A DNA stretch of 64,000 nucleotides from Sulfobacillus thermosulfidooxidans (GTDB lineage Bacteria > Bacillota > Sulfobacillia > Sulfobacillales > Sulfobacillaceae). Within the stretch, counting starts at the first letter, position 1. Each line of letters opens with the position of its first letter. Positions 27,257-34,899 of this stretch are shown piece by piece. The notes under the pieces were generated by a model that did not search any database, was not told where the DNA came from, and was given only the letters and a program-made list of their open reading frames with translations. Both the position numbers and the translations under genes were made by a program. The stretch covers positions 1,054,001 to 1,118,000 of the forward strand of contig NZ_LGRO01000001.1 in the NCBI RefSeq assembly GCF_001280565.1. The letters run 5' to 3'.

Positions 27257-27479
27257 AATTATTATACCTGCCTCTTAAAAGTATTTATTTACCCATAAGG
27301 TCAAGGGATTAATTATGGGGCACGCCTGATCTGTGCTATTTTGGCTATTGTCCTGAAAAACTAGGAGAATTTCAACTCCTATGCCGAGGAGTAACGAATT
27401 TCTTGTCGCAAAGAAATGTTTGCCGGCTCACAAAACTTTTAAAATAGAAGAGAAGAGCTTAGAAGGGAGGGAGAACGAT

Positions 27480-27860
27480 ATGAAAGGAATCGCCTCTTTC
27501 GTCATGGTGTTGAGTGCTTTACTTATTTTAACGGGGTGTGGTGCGGTATTGGCCCCCAGAATCGGAGCCAGTGGATACCCACGCGCCGTGGCTTGGATCG
27601 ACCACCGTCTCAAGCCTAAAGACTATATTTTATTAATTGGGTTAAGCCAATCTCCGCATCATCATCCGATGACAGTATATATTATGCGTCGACGTGTTAG
27701 CCTTATGGGATTATCTTTACCCCGTAATACACTTGTCGGGATTGTGGTTAATCCGAAACGGCCTGATTGGATGGGACGTGTCTATTATCAACTCCCTCAT
27801 GAGCGGCATTGGATTCCTTTAGTGAAGGGCTCGAACACTTCTGCTGCGTCATCATCCTAG
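27480..27860 (+). CDS. small lipoprotein
   Basis: The ATG at 27480 follows GGGAGGGAG by about 7 bases; an upstream frame to 27381 has no ribosome binding site. The 126-residue product begins with a lipoprotein signal (hydrophobic stretch then L-T-G-C, Cys20). The mature part is basic, beta-rich, with two Pro/Arg segments, and I do not recognise a domain. It would be anchored on the outer face of the membrane. The gene is 32 bases upstream of the TPR gene and probably heads the lipoprotein-TPR-esterase unit. The leader contains two small inverted repeats (27362-27381 and 27398-27417). Confidence 0.65.
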   Translation: MKGIASFVMVLSALLILTGCGAVLAPRIGASGYPRAVAWIDHRLKPKDYILLIGLSQSPHHHPMTVYIMRRRVSLMGLSLPRNTLVGIVVNPKRPDWMGRVYYQLPHERHWIPLVKGSNTSAASSS

Positions 27861-27892
27861 CGGTGCTACAATAACGGCAGGAGGGAGATATT

Positions 27893-28348
27893 GTGGCGAC
27901 AAAATTCTCTGATAAAGCGGAACCGCACTATCTACGCGCCGTTCATTATGAAGATTTGGGCCGGATCGAAGATGCTATTCGCGAATATCGAATGGCCAAT
28001 CGTATAAAAAAAGACTTAATACCAGCCCGAAAACGGTTGGGAGATTTATTTATGCGACTCGGTCGGATTGAAGAAGCCGTTCAGCAGTATCAGAAGGCAA
28101 CAGAGATTACCTCCCAAAAACGGAAATGGAAACGCATTCTTGTTCCGGATGAGGATAAGTATTCGTTACCTCAAGTACTGCAATCTTTGGCTGAAGCTTA
28201 CGAAAAATTAGGGCAGCATGATCAAGTTGTTGTCACCTGGCAACGCATTATCCAAAGTCCGCCCATTCATCCTGGGGATGATGCCATTATTGCGTGGGCC
28301 CATCAGCAATTGGAACGAGAAGGAATTCATGAGAATTATGAAAAGTGA
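27893..28348 (+). CDS. TPR-repeat protein
   Basis: The start is GTG with GGAGGGAGA a few bases upstream. The 151-residue protein is almost wholly helical, with at least three tetratricopeptide repeats (about residues 10-43, 44-77 and 94-130; characteristic patterns AVHYEDLGRIEDAIREYR and LGDLFMRLGRIEEAVQQYQ). TPR proteins are scaffolds for protein-protein contacts. It has no signal peptide, so it acts in the cytoplasm. Its last codons overlap the esterase gene by 20 bases, implying co-translation. The partner is not known. Confidence 0.8.
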   Translation: MATKFSDKAEPHYLRAVHYEDLGRIEDAIREYRMANRIKKDLIPARKRLGDLFMRLGRIEEAVQQYQKATEITSQKRKWKRILVPDEDKYSLPQVLQSLAEAYEKLGQHDQVVVTWQRIIQSPPIHPGDDAIIAWAHQQLEREGIHENYEK

Positions 28349-29342
28349 TATATATGAGGCGCATTTTGTTACACTAGATAGTGTTTCTTTAAAAGATAAT
28401 TTGTTAGGAGATCCCACGCAAAGAACAACGGTAGTTTTGTCCCCCCAGGATATTCCTCCTGATGAGCCACTCCCCATGATATGGGTCTTGACAGGATATA
28501 CGGGACGGGGAATCGCGTATTTAAACCACAATCCCTGGCAAGAAAATTTTTTGGACCGTCTGACTCGGTTGACTCATCAAGGAATGCGTCCTATCCGGGC
28601 GGTTCTGCCAGATTGCTTTACAAAACTTGGGGGAAGCCAGTATTTAGATTCTCCCGTGACCGGTCCTTATGCCACTTATTTGTGGGATGAATTGCGTCCC
28701 CAAATTGAATCCCGTTTTGCCGTTTCTGCACGAGCAGTGGTCGGAAAATCGTCAGGAGGATTTGGGGCTTTGATTTCTGTCATTATGCGTCCCAAGTTAT
28801 TTCAAGCTCTGGCGTCGCATTCAGGGGACATGTTTTTTGAATGGTCTTATCTACCCGATTTTCCTAAAGCCTACCAAATAATAGACAGCCAAGGAGGAAT
28901 TGGGCCCTTTATCGAAGCGTTTTTGAAGCGGGACGATAAACCATCTTCATGGATTAGTGCGATGAATATCATTTGTTTAGCAGCCGTGTATAGTCCCAAT
29001 TTGTCGAAGCGAGATTTTCCCGCTGACTTTCCATTGCGGTTTGACACGCTGGAAATGGATAAAGAAGTGTGGCAGAAGTGGATAGCGTGGGATCCCCTTC
29101 GGCTCGTTGACCAAGTCCCGGTTCAGAATACGTTATCCTCGCTCCAGGTGTTATATTTTGATGCCGGACGCTTTGATGAATTTCAATTGCAATATGGTGC
29201 GACTCAATTGCATCAAAAGTTAGTGACCTATCAAATTTCCCATCAATATGAACTCTACGATGGGAATCATTTTCGTACCAATCATCGTTTTGACCATTCC
29301 TTGCCTCTTATTGCCAACGCGTTATGGACATTACGCACATGA
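28329..29342 (+). CDS. alpha/beta-hydrolase esterase (esterase D-like)
   Basis: The ATG at 28329 has AGAAGGA 4 bases before it and lies inside the TPR gene; an in-frame ATG at 28338 is the alternative. The 338-residue protein has the nucleophile elbow GKSSGGFGAL (Ser in G-K-S-S-G), followed by an Asp region and a late His in NHFRTNHRFD, consistent with the esterase D/feruloyl-esterase fold of alpha/beta hydrolases. No signal peptide is seen, so it is probably cytoplasmic. The natural substrate is unknown; S-formylglutathione hydrolase-type or carbohydrate esterase roles are only analogies. Confidence 0.78.
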   Translation: MRIMKSDIYEAHFVTLDSVSLKDNLLGDPTQRTTVVLSPQDIPPDEPLPMIWVLTGYTGRGIAYLNHNPWQENFLDRLTRLTHQGMRPIRAVLPDCFTKLGGSQYLDSPVTGPYATYLWDELRPQIESRFAVSARAVVGKSSGGFGALISVIMRPKLFQALASHSGDMFFEWSYLPDFPKAYQIIDSQGGIGPFIEAFLKRDDKPSSWISAMNIICLAAVYSPNLSKRDFPADFPLRFDTLEMDKEVWQKWIAWDPLRLVDQVPVQNTLSSLQVLYFDAGRFDEFQLQYGATQLHQKLVTYQISHQYELYDGNHFRTNHRFDHSLPLIANALWTLRT

Positions 29343-29452
29343 ATTTCAGCCAACCCTCAGCAAAATGTCGCGTTTGTTAACAGTTTTGCAACGATTAGGC
29401 GTTTAGATAGACATAACGAACGAGGGCGATTTGGACGAAGGAGGTTGGTCAG

Positions 29453-30454
29453 ATGAATACACGTATCGTGAAAGAAATCGTCGCCGGTGGCGTATTAGTC
29501 GGAATCGAAGCATTCTTACTATACGGACACGGTCATCTTTTGAGTCGTAATGTCATGCCGTCGTCTGTTTCACCGACGGCCAATACCGTGAGCTATGCGC
29601 CTGTGACCAAGTTAGCATCGGTGCAAAGCTCTCAAAATTGGGCTGGATATGAGGTGAATTCTGGGACATACCAAAGTGTTTCGGCTTCTTGGCAAGTGCC
29701 GGAATTGACCAGTGCTCGTGGAGTTGCGGCCCAATGGATTGGGCTTGGTGGGGTAAATAGTCACGATTTGTTGCAGACCGGAACGATTGAGCAACAAACC
29801 CCTAATGGCCCAACAGCCGACGTGTTTGTCGAGAAACTTCCCGATCATGCTCAAAATATTATGACAGTGCCCATTGGGTCGAGCATCACGGCTTCGATTG
29901 CCCCAGCTGGTACCAATCAATGGAATTTGAGTATTACTGCCAATTATCAGGGACAGTCCCGGACTAAAACGGTCACTATGAATGTTTCCCCTCAATATGC
30001 CCAAGGGATGGAAACCTCTGCGGAATGGATCTTTGAGGATCCGGCGAATACGCAAGGGTCCCTTTATCATTTAGCCCGAACACAACCTGTGACCTTTTCA
30101 CATGTCGAAGCAAATGGTCAAGCCATTACGAGTGCCAATGCGCTCATTATGACGGGTCCAGCGGGGCAAGCGAGGGTCGAACCGACGTTGATGAAGCAAG
30201 GGGCGTTTACGACTCAAGATGTTCGGGGAGCGATGCGCCAGCGTTACCTGGTCCATCAGTGGCAACCAGGTTCAGGAGTCATTTGGCAAGGACCCGGAGC
30301 CAGTTTTAGCATTAGTGGCCCAGGATTTTCGATAACGGAATCAGGTTACGGACCGGGATTCCAAAATTGGGGAGGATTTGGATCCTGGCCCGTACCGATT
30401 CAACCCGTCATAATCCAAAGTCCTTGGACGCCTTGGCAAAATATTAATCTTTAA
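29453..30454 (+). CDS. family G1 glutamic peptidase (eqolisin-like), secreted or membrane-anchored
   Basis: The 333-residue protein has an N-terminal hydrophobic segment (about 8-25) serving as signal or anchor, then the G1 pattern: SQNWAGYEV (about 60-68), ASWQVPEL, AQWIGLGG (about 93-100), LLQTGT with Gln108, and TSAEWIFEDP with Glu191. The Gln-Glu pair are the catalytic residues of eqolisins, and their spacing of 83 equals that of Q53/E136 in scytalidoglutamic peptidase. These enzymes work at acid pH, fitting an acidophile. The C-terminal 60 residues are rich in Gly, Trp and Pro. GAAGGAGG precedes the ATG. Its end overlaps the TrmB gene by 4 bases. Confidence 0.85.
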   Translation: MNTRIVKEIVAGGVLVGIEAFLLYGHGHLLSRNVMPSSVSPTANTVSYAPVTKLASVQSSQNWAGYEVNSGTYQSVSASWQVPELTSARGVAAQWIGLGGVNSHDLLQTGTIEQQTPNGPTADVFVEKLPDHAQNIMTVPIGSSITASIAPAGTNQWNLSITANYQGQSRTKTVTMNVSPQYAQGMETSAEWIFEDPANTQGSLYHLARTQPVTFSHVEANGQAITSANALIMTGPAGQARVEPTLMKQGAFTTQDVRGAMRQRYLVHQWQPGSGVIWQGPGASFSISGPGFSITESGYGPGFQNWGGFGSWPVPIQPVIIQSPWTPWQNINL

Positions 30455-31275
30455 TGCGGTGTTTTCGATACGGATATCAGAGATTCTCGCAAGTTAATCA
30501 GCATATTGAGACTGAAAATCACAGGTTCCATCGTTGTGAGAAGAACCTGAGGACGCGCAGGATAGCCAGTAACAATTAAGGCTTCTTGTTTATCACGGAT
30601 CATGGTTAGCCATCCGGTTTGGCGAAAATTTTCTAATGTGATGGGAAGCGGGGCGACACATAATCCGCATCCAGGCACCGGGCAATTATCAAAACATAAA
30701 TAGCGCTGATGGACTCCCCGTTCACGGGCTTTAGCCAAGTCATTGACAAACAGGGTAATCAACCCCACGGATGAGCCGACATCGAGATGGGTTGTGGCAC
30801 GTTCAATGAGCCGGCGCCCATGAACGAGAAGAGCTTCGGTTCCCTCGACTCGTGTGACCATATTTTCCTCGGAAGGCTCAGGAATCATTTGAGCTAATTG
30901 TTCGACTTGCATTTGCAGGTTCTTGACGTGACTCTGGCCCACGACGGTAAAGGGGACCGCCATATAACGAATCGAGGAGCCTTCCGGTTGTTCAACGCAG
31001 GCTCCCCGGCGGACCAACCGCTTGAGGGCCGGATAAACGTTGGGACGGGGTAGATTAGCCATTTTCGCAATCTGATAACCGGTTAGTGCGCTCTTCTCAC
31101 TTGCGAGTGTCAAATAAACCCGGGCTTCAATTGGGGAAAAACCAAACGATTGTAGTTGTTCAATAATCTGCTCATTGCTCATGGCATTCTTGTCCCATCG
31201 GTTTTGTGGTGTTGGCGTGCTACAGCGGGCCTCACCGCTATTCTCAGACATGCGGGATGGCTCATCATTCATCAT
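30451..31275 (-). CDS. TrmB-family transcriptional regulator with a four-cysteine cluster
   Basis: The ATG at 31275 overlaps the end of the 2OG-oxygenase gene, indicating coupling; a later ATG at 31182 is the alternative start and would remove a 31-residue disordered head. From about residue 33 there is a TrmB winged helix (FGFSPIEARVYLTL... GYQIAKMANLPRPNVYPALKRL). A coiled segment and an effector domain follow. The latter contains C194-x3-C198-x4-C203-x2-C206, a possible metal or Fe-S site. It probably controls its own operon in response to redox or metal state; this is inference. Confidence 0.78.
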   Translation of the reverse strand: MMNDEPSRMSENSGEARCSTPTPQNRWDKNAMSNEQIIEQLQSFGFSPIEARVYLTLASEKSALTGYQIAKMANLPRPNVYPALKRLVRRGACVEQPEGSSIRYMAVPFTVVGQSHVKNLQMQVEQLAQMIPEPSEENMVTRVEGTEALLVHGRRLIERATTHLDVGSSVGLITLFVNDLAKARERGVHQRYLCFDNCPVPGCGLCVAPLPITLENFRQTGWLTMIRDKQEALIVTGYPARPQVLLTTMEPVIFSLNMLINLRESLISVSKTPH

Positions 31276-31966
31276 GAAACAGACAGCTCAGGGAATAACG
31301 CTCACCTGCTGTAACTTTAGAGACCCCGTGATAAAATTCTGATTTTTTAGGACCGTGGCCGTGTTTTGGACGGCTAGCTGTACAGAGGACAACAACATCT
31401 CCAATATTCCCACCAATAATATGACGCTCTGGGGGTTTATGGGCATATTCTTCTTGCACCAGGAGTTTTCCTCCTTCAAAATCATGCCCAGATTCACTAA
31501 GCACTAATATGATTTGTAAAGGAAAAAGCAGGGAACCGTGGCGATCTTGATGCCACAAATTGTATCCGCCAGTGGGATAATGCAGCATCATGACTCCTGC
31601 TTGGTTCTGGCCTGCGTTATGACAGCGATCCAAAAATTCATCTAGCGTTTCTGGATAATGATAGCTCTTGGGTGTATCCCACAAATGGTGAGCCATATCA
31701 CGCAAGTAGGGATACATTTTTTCACGAAGTTGCCGCAGAAATTCGGGTAAGGGATAATGAAAATATCGGTATTGTCCATAACCAAAATGATGGTGTTCCA
31801 TTTCTACAGGGGGGCAAAAACAATCGGGTGTTTGCCATAAATCTCTTAACGTGTAACATTCAGCTTTTGTTAGCCATTTCGGTATAATTGAATACCCTTT
31901 TTGTCGAATATCCCATTCAACACTGGACCAATTGACACGCTCAAATCTTTGAGATGCCACTAACAT
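31265..31966 (-). CDS. 2-oxoglutarate/Fe(II)-dependent oxygenase (prolyl-4-hydroxylase-like fold)
   Basis: The ATG at 31966 is chosen for its upstream TAGGTGAAACG and because the 233-residue product matches the family length; the frame stays open to 32101. The jelly-roll core shows the iron triad H139-x-D141 (in LWHQDRHG) and H213 (YHGV), with R223 ten residues later to hold 2-oxoglutarate. It belongs with bacterial proteins described as containing a prolyl 4-hydroxylase domain (COG3826-like), of unknown substrate. It oxidises a substrate using O2, Fe(II) and 2-oxoglutarate in the cytoplasm. It is followed by the coupled TrmB regulator and is divergent from the DUF3050 gene. Confidence 0.82.
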   Translation of the reverse strand: MLVASQRFERVNWSSVEWDIRQKGYSIIPKWLTKAECYTLRDLWQTPDCFCPPVEMEHHHFGYGQYRYFHYPLPEFLRQLREKMYPYLRDMAHHLWDTPKSYHYPETLDEFLDRCHNAGQNQAGVMMLHYPTGGYNLWHQDRHGSLLFPLQIILVLSESGHDFEGGKLLVQEEYAHKPPERHIIGGNIGDVVVLCTASRPKHGHGPKKSEFYHGVSKVTAGERYSLSCLFHDE

Positions 31967-31997
31967 CGTTTCACCTACTAGCACAGCATTTGTCATT

Positions 31998-32025
31998 AGT
32001 ATACACTGCTCAAGAGATGGCACAA
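31998..32025 (-). promoter_or_regulatory. promoter of the 2OG-oxygenase/TrmB operon
   Basis: On the minus strand TTGTGC (32025-32020) and TATACT (32003-31998) are separated by 16 bases. On the plus strand TATGAT (32029-32034) could serve DUF3050, so the two promoters would lie back to back within 40 bases. Confidence 0.5.
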
Positions 32026-32065
32026 GACTATGATAAGATGTAAACGCTAAGGAGACGATAGATAA

Positions 32066-32830
32066 GTGGTTAATAATCACATCGACGATGACCTGAAACA
32101 ACTGCGCACGAGCTTATTGACACATCCTGTCTATAGTCATATTCGGCATATGGAGGATTTACGCCGGTATATGCAGTACCACGTGTTTGCCGTCTGGGAT
32201 TTTATGAGTCTTTTAAAAAGGCTTCAGCAAGAATTGACGACGGTTACAATACCTTGGATCCCCCGGGAGAACGAACTATACACCCGTTTTGTCAATGAAA
32301 TTGTTTTAGGGGAAGAATCTGATGAAGATGGACTGGGCGGTTACGGCAGTCATTTCAGCCTGTATCTTGAAGCGATGAAAGCTGTCCATGCGGACATTCG
32401 TCCGATTATGACATGGATTTCTCGCCTGGAACACCAAAAAGACTGGGAAGCGGCCTTAAGGTCGATGAACATTGATGAACGGGTTAAGACATTTGTGCAC
32501 TGGGATTTATCCCTCGCCACGGCTGGAGAACTCTATGAAGTAGCGGCAGCCTTCTTTTTTGGTCGTGAAGATATCATTCCCCAAATGTTTCTAAAAATCG
32601 TTGACCAATTAGGAAACGAACAGGAACTGGAGCGTTTTCGCTATTATTTGGTCAGACATATAGCGGTAGACAGCGATAGTCACGGACCCTTGGCGAAAAA
32701 ACTGGTCGATCATTTGTGCCATCACGACTCCGTAAAAATCCAACGCGCCTGGGAGGTTGCACGGATTGCCTTGACACAGCGTATCGCCCTATTTGATGCG
32801 ATCGTGGATAGTATTACCGCTCGTCCATAG
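32066..32830 (+). CDS. DUF3050 family protein (heme-oxygenase-like helical fold, putative diiron oxidase)
   Basis: The 254-residue protein starts at GTG with AAGGAG 11 bases upstream. It matches the DUF3050 pattern well: HVFAVWDFMSLLK (39-51), NEIVLGEESDEDG (77-89), GSHFSLYLEAM (94-104), FFFGREDIIP (163-172) and RHIAVDSDSHG (197-207). DUF3050 belongs to the heme-oxygenase-like superfamily; the H198-x3-D202-x3-H206 motif with E84/H96 and E158 resembles the ligand set of heme-oxygenase-like diiron oxidases. Its reaction is unknown. It is divergent from the 2OG oxygenase and its 3' end overlaps the winged-helix gene by 17 bases. Confidence 0.85.
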   Translation: MVNNHIDDDLKQLRTSLLTHPVYSHIRHMEDLRRYMQYHVFAVWDFMSLLKRLQQELTTVTIPWIPRENELYTRFVNEIVLGEESDEDGLGGYGSHFSLYLEAMKAVHADIRPIMTWISRLEHQKDWEAALRSMNIDERVKTFVHWDLSLATAGELYEVAAAFFFGREDIIPQMFLKIVDQLGNEQELERFRYYLVRHIAVDSDSHGPLAKKLVDHLCHHDSVKIQRAWEVARIALTQRIALFDAIVDSITARP

Positions 32831-33209
32831 AATCAGGGATATTGCGTTGGATCAGGTTTCGGATGACAAGTTCTCCCTTGCGGGATAATTGATAATAGGT
32901 ATGGGTTTTTCGGGGCGTGTGATATTTTTGGCGTCGTTTTAGGGTTTTCTTTATTGAAGACGTCAAATGATTACGGTCTAATTCTTTGCCAGATGTTTTT
33001 TCCATCAGGCCGAATTCTAATAAAAGTTGGTAGTTATCGCGAATTTCTTCAATGCTCAAACCGCTTCGCTGTCCTAATAATCTCTTGTGAACAATCATGG
33101 GAGTATCGGGTCCATATAATTTGGTATGGACCATTAATTGATAAGCAATAGGATGCTGGGTAAAAAAGTTTTTCCATAAATCTAGTTCTTTTTGATCAAC
33201 ATCCGCCAT
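32814..33209 (-). CDS. small winged-helix protein (DUF2250-like)
   Basis: The ATG at 33209 is preceded by AGAGGTGA at about 5 bases; the GTG at 33218 lies inside that site. The 131-residue product has a winged-helix pattern: LYGPDTPMIVHKRL, GLSIEEIRDNYQLLLEFGLMEK as recognition helix region, a basic linker (KKTLKRRQK) and KTHTYYQLSRKGE as wing and last helix. This resembles DUF2250, a DNA-binding-like family. It could regulate the DUF3050 gene, whose 3' end it overlaps on the opposite strand, or the fetAB pair 174 bases away, which is divergent from it. Confidence 0.7.
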   Translation of the reverse strand: MADVDQKELDLWKNFFTQHPIAYQLMVHTKLYGPDTPMIVHKRLLGQRSGLSIEEIRDNYQLLLEFGLMEKTSGKELDRNHLTSSIKKTLKRRQKYHTPRKTHTYYQLSRKGELVIRNLIQRNIPDSMDER

Positions 33210-33354
33210 ATGGGTCACCTCTTGCGTCTATATTATCCGATGGCGTCAATAATTTCAGCGTTCCCATGGACTTTCTCTGACAGGTATGTTTTTGTGTGTG
33301 TGGCGATTTTGGATGGGTTGAGATTGAGACATGATCTGGCAAGGGGGATAAGCA

Positions 33355-33376
33355 CTCGATTTCCCTATAAATCGAG
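33355..33376 (+). promoter_or_regulatory. stem-loop in the fetA translation initiation region
   Basis: CTCGATTT (33355-33362) and AAATCGAG (33369-33376) form a perfect 8-bp stem with a CCCTAT loop. It sits between AAGGGGG (33341-33347) and the ATG at 33383. The linear gap of 35 bases shrinks to 13 if the 22-base hairpin is folded out. An in-frame TAA at 33368-33370 rules out a start further upstream. Confidence 0.55.
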
Positions 33377-33382
33377 AACATC

Positions 33383-34105
33383 ATGAGTATTATTATGTGC
33401 GAACATTTAGCGTTTCGGCCTTCAAATGCGCCAAAAGATATTCTTCGTGATATTTCCTTTCAACTCGAACGGTCCCAACTGCTGATGATTGTTGGTCCAT
33501 CGGGATCAGGAAAAAGTACGTTGCTCAGGCTCTTAAACCGGTTAGACGATCCGAACCACGGGCAAAGATGGTTTATGGATAAACCCTACGAACAATGGCC
33601 TATTCCTCTCTTACGTAAACGCGTGGGTCTGGCGTTGCAGGGTGCCGTTATGCTAGAAGGCAGCGTATTGGATAATATTCTGGCCGGTCCCCGGATTTGG
33701 AAAGAAACAGTCAATCCCGAAGACTATCTGGATATGGTATCTCTACCCAAAAGTTATTTACAGCGCTCTGCTCGTGAACTCAGCGGAGGCGAGCGTCACC
33801 GGGTTGCACTAGCCCGAATTTTGGCCAACCGTCCCGATGTGATTTTACTCGATGAACCCACTGCGGCATTGGATCCGAAAAGTCGCATTGAAATTGGGGA
33901 TTTGATTCAAAATTTGTTTCGACAATGGCAGGGTCGCTTAGCAGTTATCTGGGTGAGTCATTTTTTGGATGAAGTCGAGCGATACGCGGATGACATTTTA
34001 TATTTAGAATCCGGGACGGTTGCTTTACACGGGCAATGGCATGAAATTGGTCAGGACATTACTGAGCGGTTCTTTGGGACCTCTCAGCAAGGAGTGTTGT
34101 CGTAA
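33383..34105 (+). CDS. fetA: ABC transporter ATPase (FetA/YbbL-like)
   Basis: The 240-residue protein has Walker A GPSGSGKST (about 38-46), a Q-loop, the signature LSGGERHRVALARIL (about 132-146), Walker B ILLDEPTAALDP (about 154-165) and the H-loop VSH. The following gene is an UPF0014 permease, which identifies the pair as FetAB-like. E. coli FetAB exports iron and lowers oxidative stress. The start ATG has no ribosome binding site directly before it; a stem-loop at 33355-33376 stands where one is expected. An in-frame ATG at 33395 is an alternative start. It is close to two iron-type oxygenase genes. Confidence 0.85.
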   Translation: MSIIMCEHLAFRPSNAPKDILRDISFQLERSQLLMIVGPSGSGKSTLLRLLNRLDDPNHGQRWFMDKPYEQWPIPLLRKRVGLALQGAVMLEGSVLDNILAGPRIWKETVNPEDYLDMVSLPKSYLQRSARELSGGERHRVALARILANRPDVILLDEPTAALDPKSRIEIGDLIQNLFRQWQGRLAVIWVSHFLDEVERYADDILYLESGTVALHGQWHEIGQDITERFFGTSQQGVLS

Positions 34106-34879
34106 ATGCATTTAGCTTTGGCGCCAGGCAAACTGATTTTGTTGCTGGTTCTTATTGCCATGGGCATGATCATTTCTCGCATACGGCGGTATGGTCTGGA
34201 ACGGGATCTGCTTGAAGGAACGGTACGCACCTTTGGGCAACTGTTTCTTGTCGGGTTAGTGCTTAATGTCATTTTTCAAGCTAACCAGTGGTATTGGACC
34301 TTACTAATGTTATTGCTCATGATATTGATTGCCAGTCAAAATGCCAGTCGACGAGGTCGGGGAATTCCTAGAATTTTTTGGTGGACGACTTTAGCGATTG
34401 CCTCCGGGACCATTTTAACATTAGCCCTTTTATTAGCTCTGACCATTATCCAATCGACTCCTCGCTATGTTATTCCAGTGGGCGGGATGATTATTGGCAA
34501 CTCCATGATTGCTAGTGGATTGGTTTTGAGCCGGTTTCTTGAAGACCTAAAAATTAAGCGGGACTGGGTCGAGACCTATTTAAGCCTTGGGGCCACACCC
34601 GAAACGGCCATTCAACAAGTCCTGTCTCCGTCCATAAAAAGCGGAATGATTCCGACTCTCGATTCTATGAAAACGGTAGGTCTGGTTACCTTGCCGGGTA
34701 TGATGACAGGAGCTATTTTGGCTGGAGATAATCCTATCTCCGCCGTGGAATTACAGATTATGGTGATGTTAGTACTCGCTACGGCTGTCATGATTACCAG
34801 TACATTGCTAGGATTCACTTTATCCCGTGTGGCGTTTACGCCATCCCAACAACTGATTGACACGGAGCGAGGAGCCTAG
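34106..34879 (+). CDS. fetB: UPF0014 family permease (FetB/YbbM-like iron exporter)
   Basis: The ATG directly follows the TAA stop of the ATPase gene, with AAGGAG (34089-34094) inside it, so the two are co-translated. The 257-residue protein has about seven hydrophobic segments and the UPF0014 signatures RTFGQLFLVGLVL (about 41-53), MIIGNSMIASGLVLSRF (about 130-146), SLGATPETA and DSMKTVGLVTLPGMMTGAILAG (positions 190-211). It is the membrane half of a FetAB-type exporter, probably of iron, which fits a life with high soluble iron. It converges with the peptidoglycan-binding gene across a short palindrome. Confidence 0.88.
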   Translation: MHLALAPGKLILLLVLIAMGMIISRIRRYGLERDLLEGTVRTFGQLFLVGLVLNVIFQANQWYWTLLMLLLMILIASQNASRRGRGIPRIFWWTTLAIASGTILTLALLLALTIIQSTPRYVIPVGGMIIGNSMIASGLVLSRFLEDLKIKRDWVETYLSLGATPETAIQQVLSPSIKSGMIPTLDSMKTVGLVTLPGMMTGAILAGDNPISAVELQIMVMLVLATAVMITSTLLGFTLSRVAFTPSQQLIDTERGA

Positions 34880-34880
34880 A

Positions 34881-34892
34881 GAGGGGCCCCTC
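34881..34892. repeat. 12-bp palindrome between convergent genes
   Basis: GAGGGGCCCCTC is perfectly self-complementary and lies in the 20-base gap between the fetB stop and the stop of the minus-strand gene. It might help terminate either transcript but has no T-run. Confidence 0.35.
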
Positions 34893-34899
34893 GATGCGC

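Noticed and set aside
27362-27417. Two small inverted repeats in the leader of the lipoprotein gene as a riboswitch
   Set aside because: The stems are only 6-7 bp and match no riboswitch class I know.
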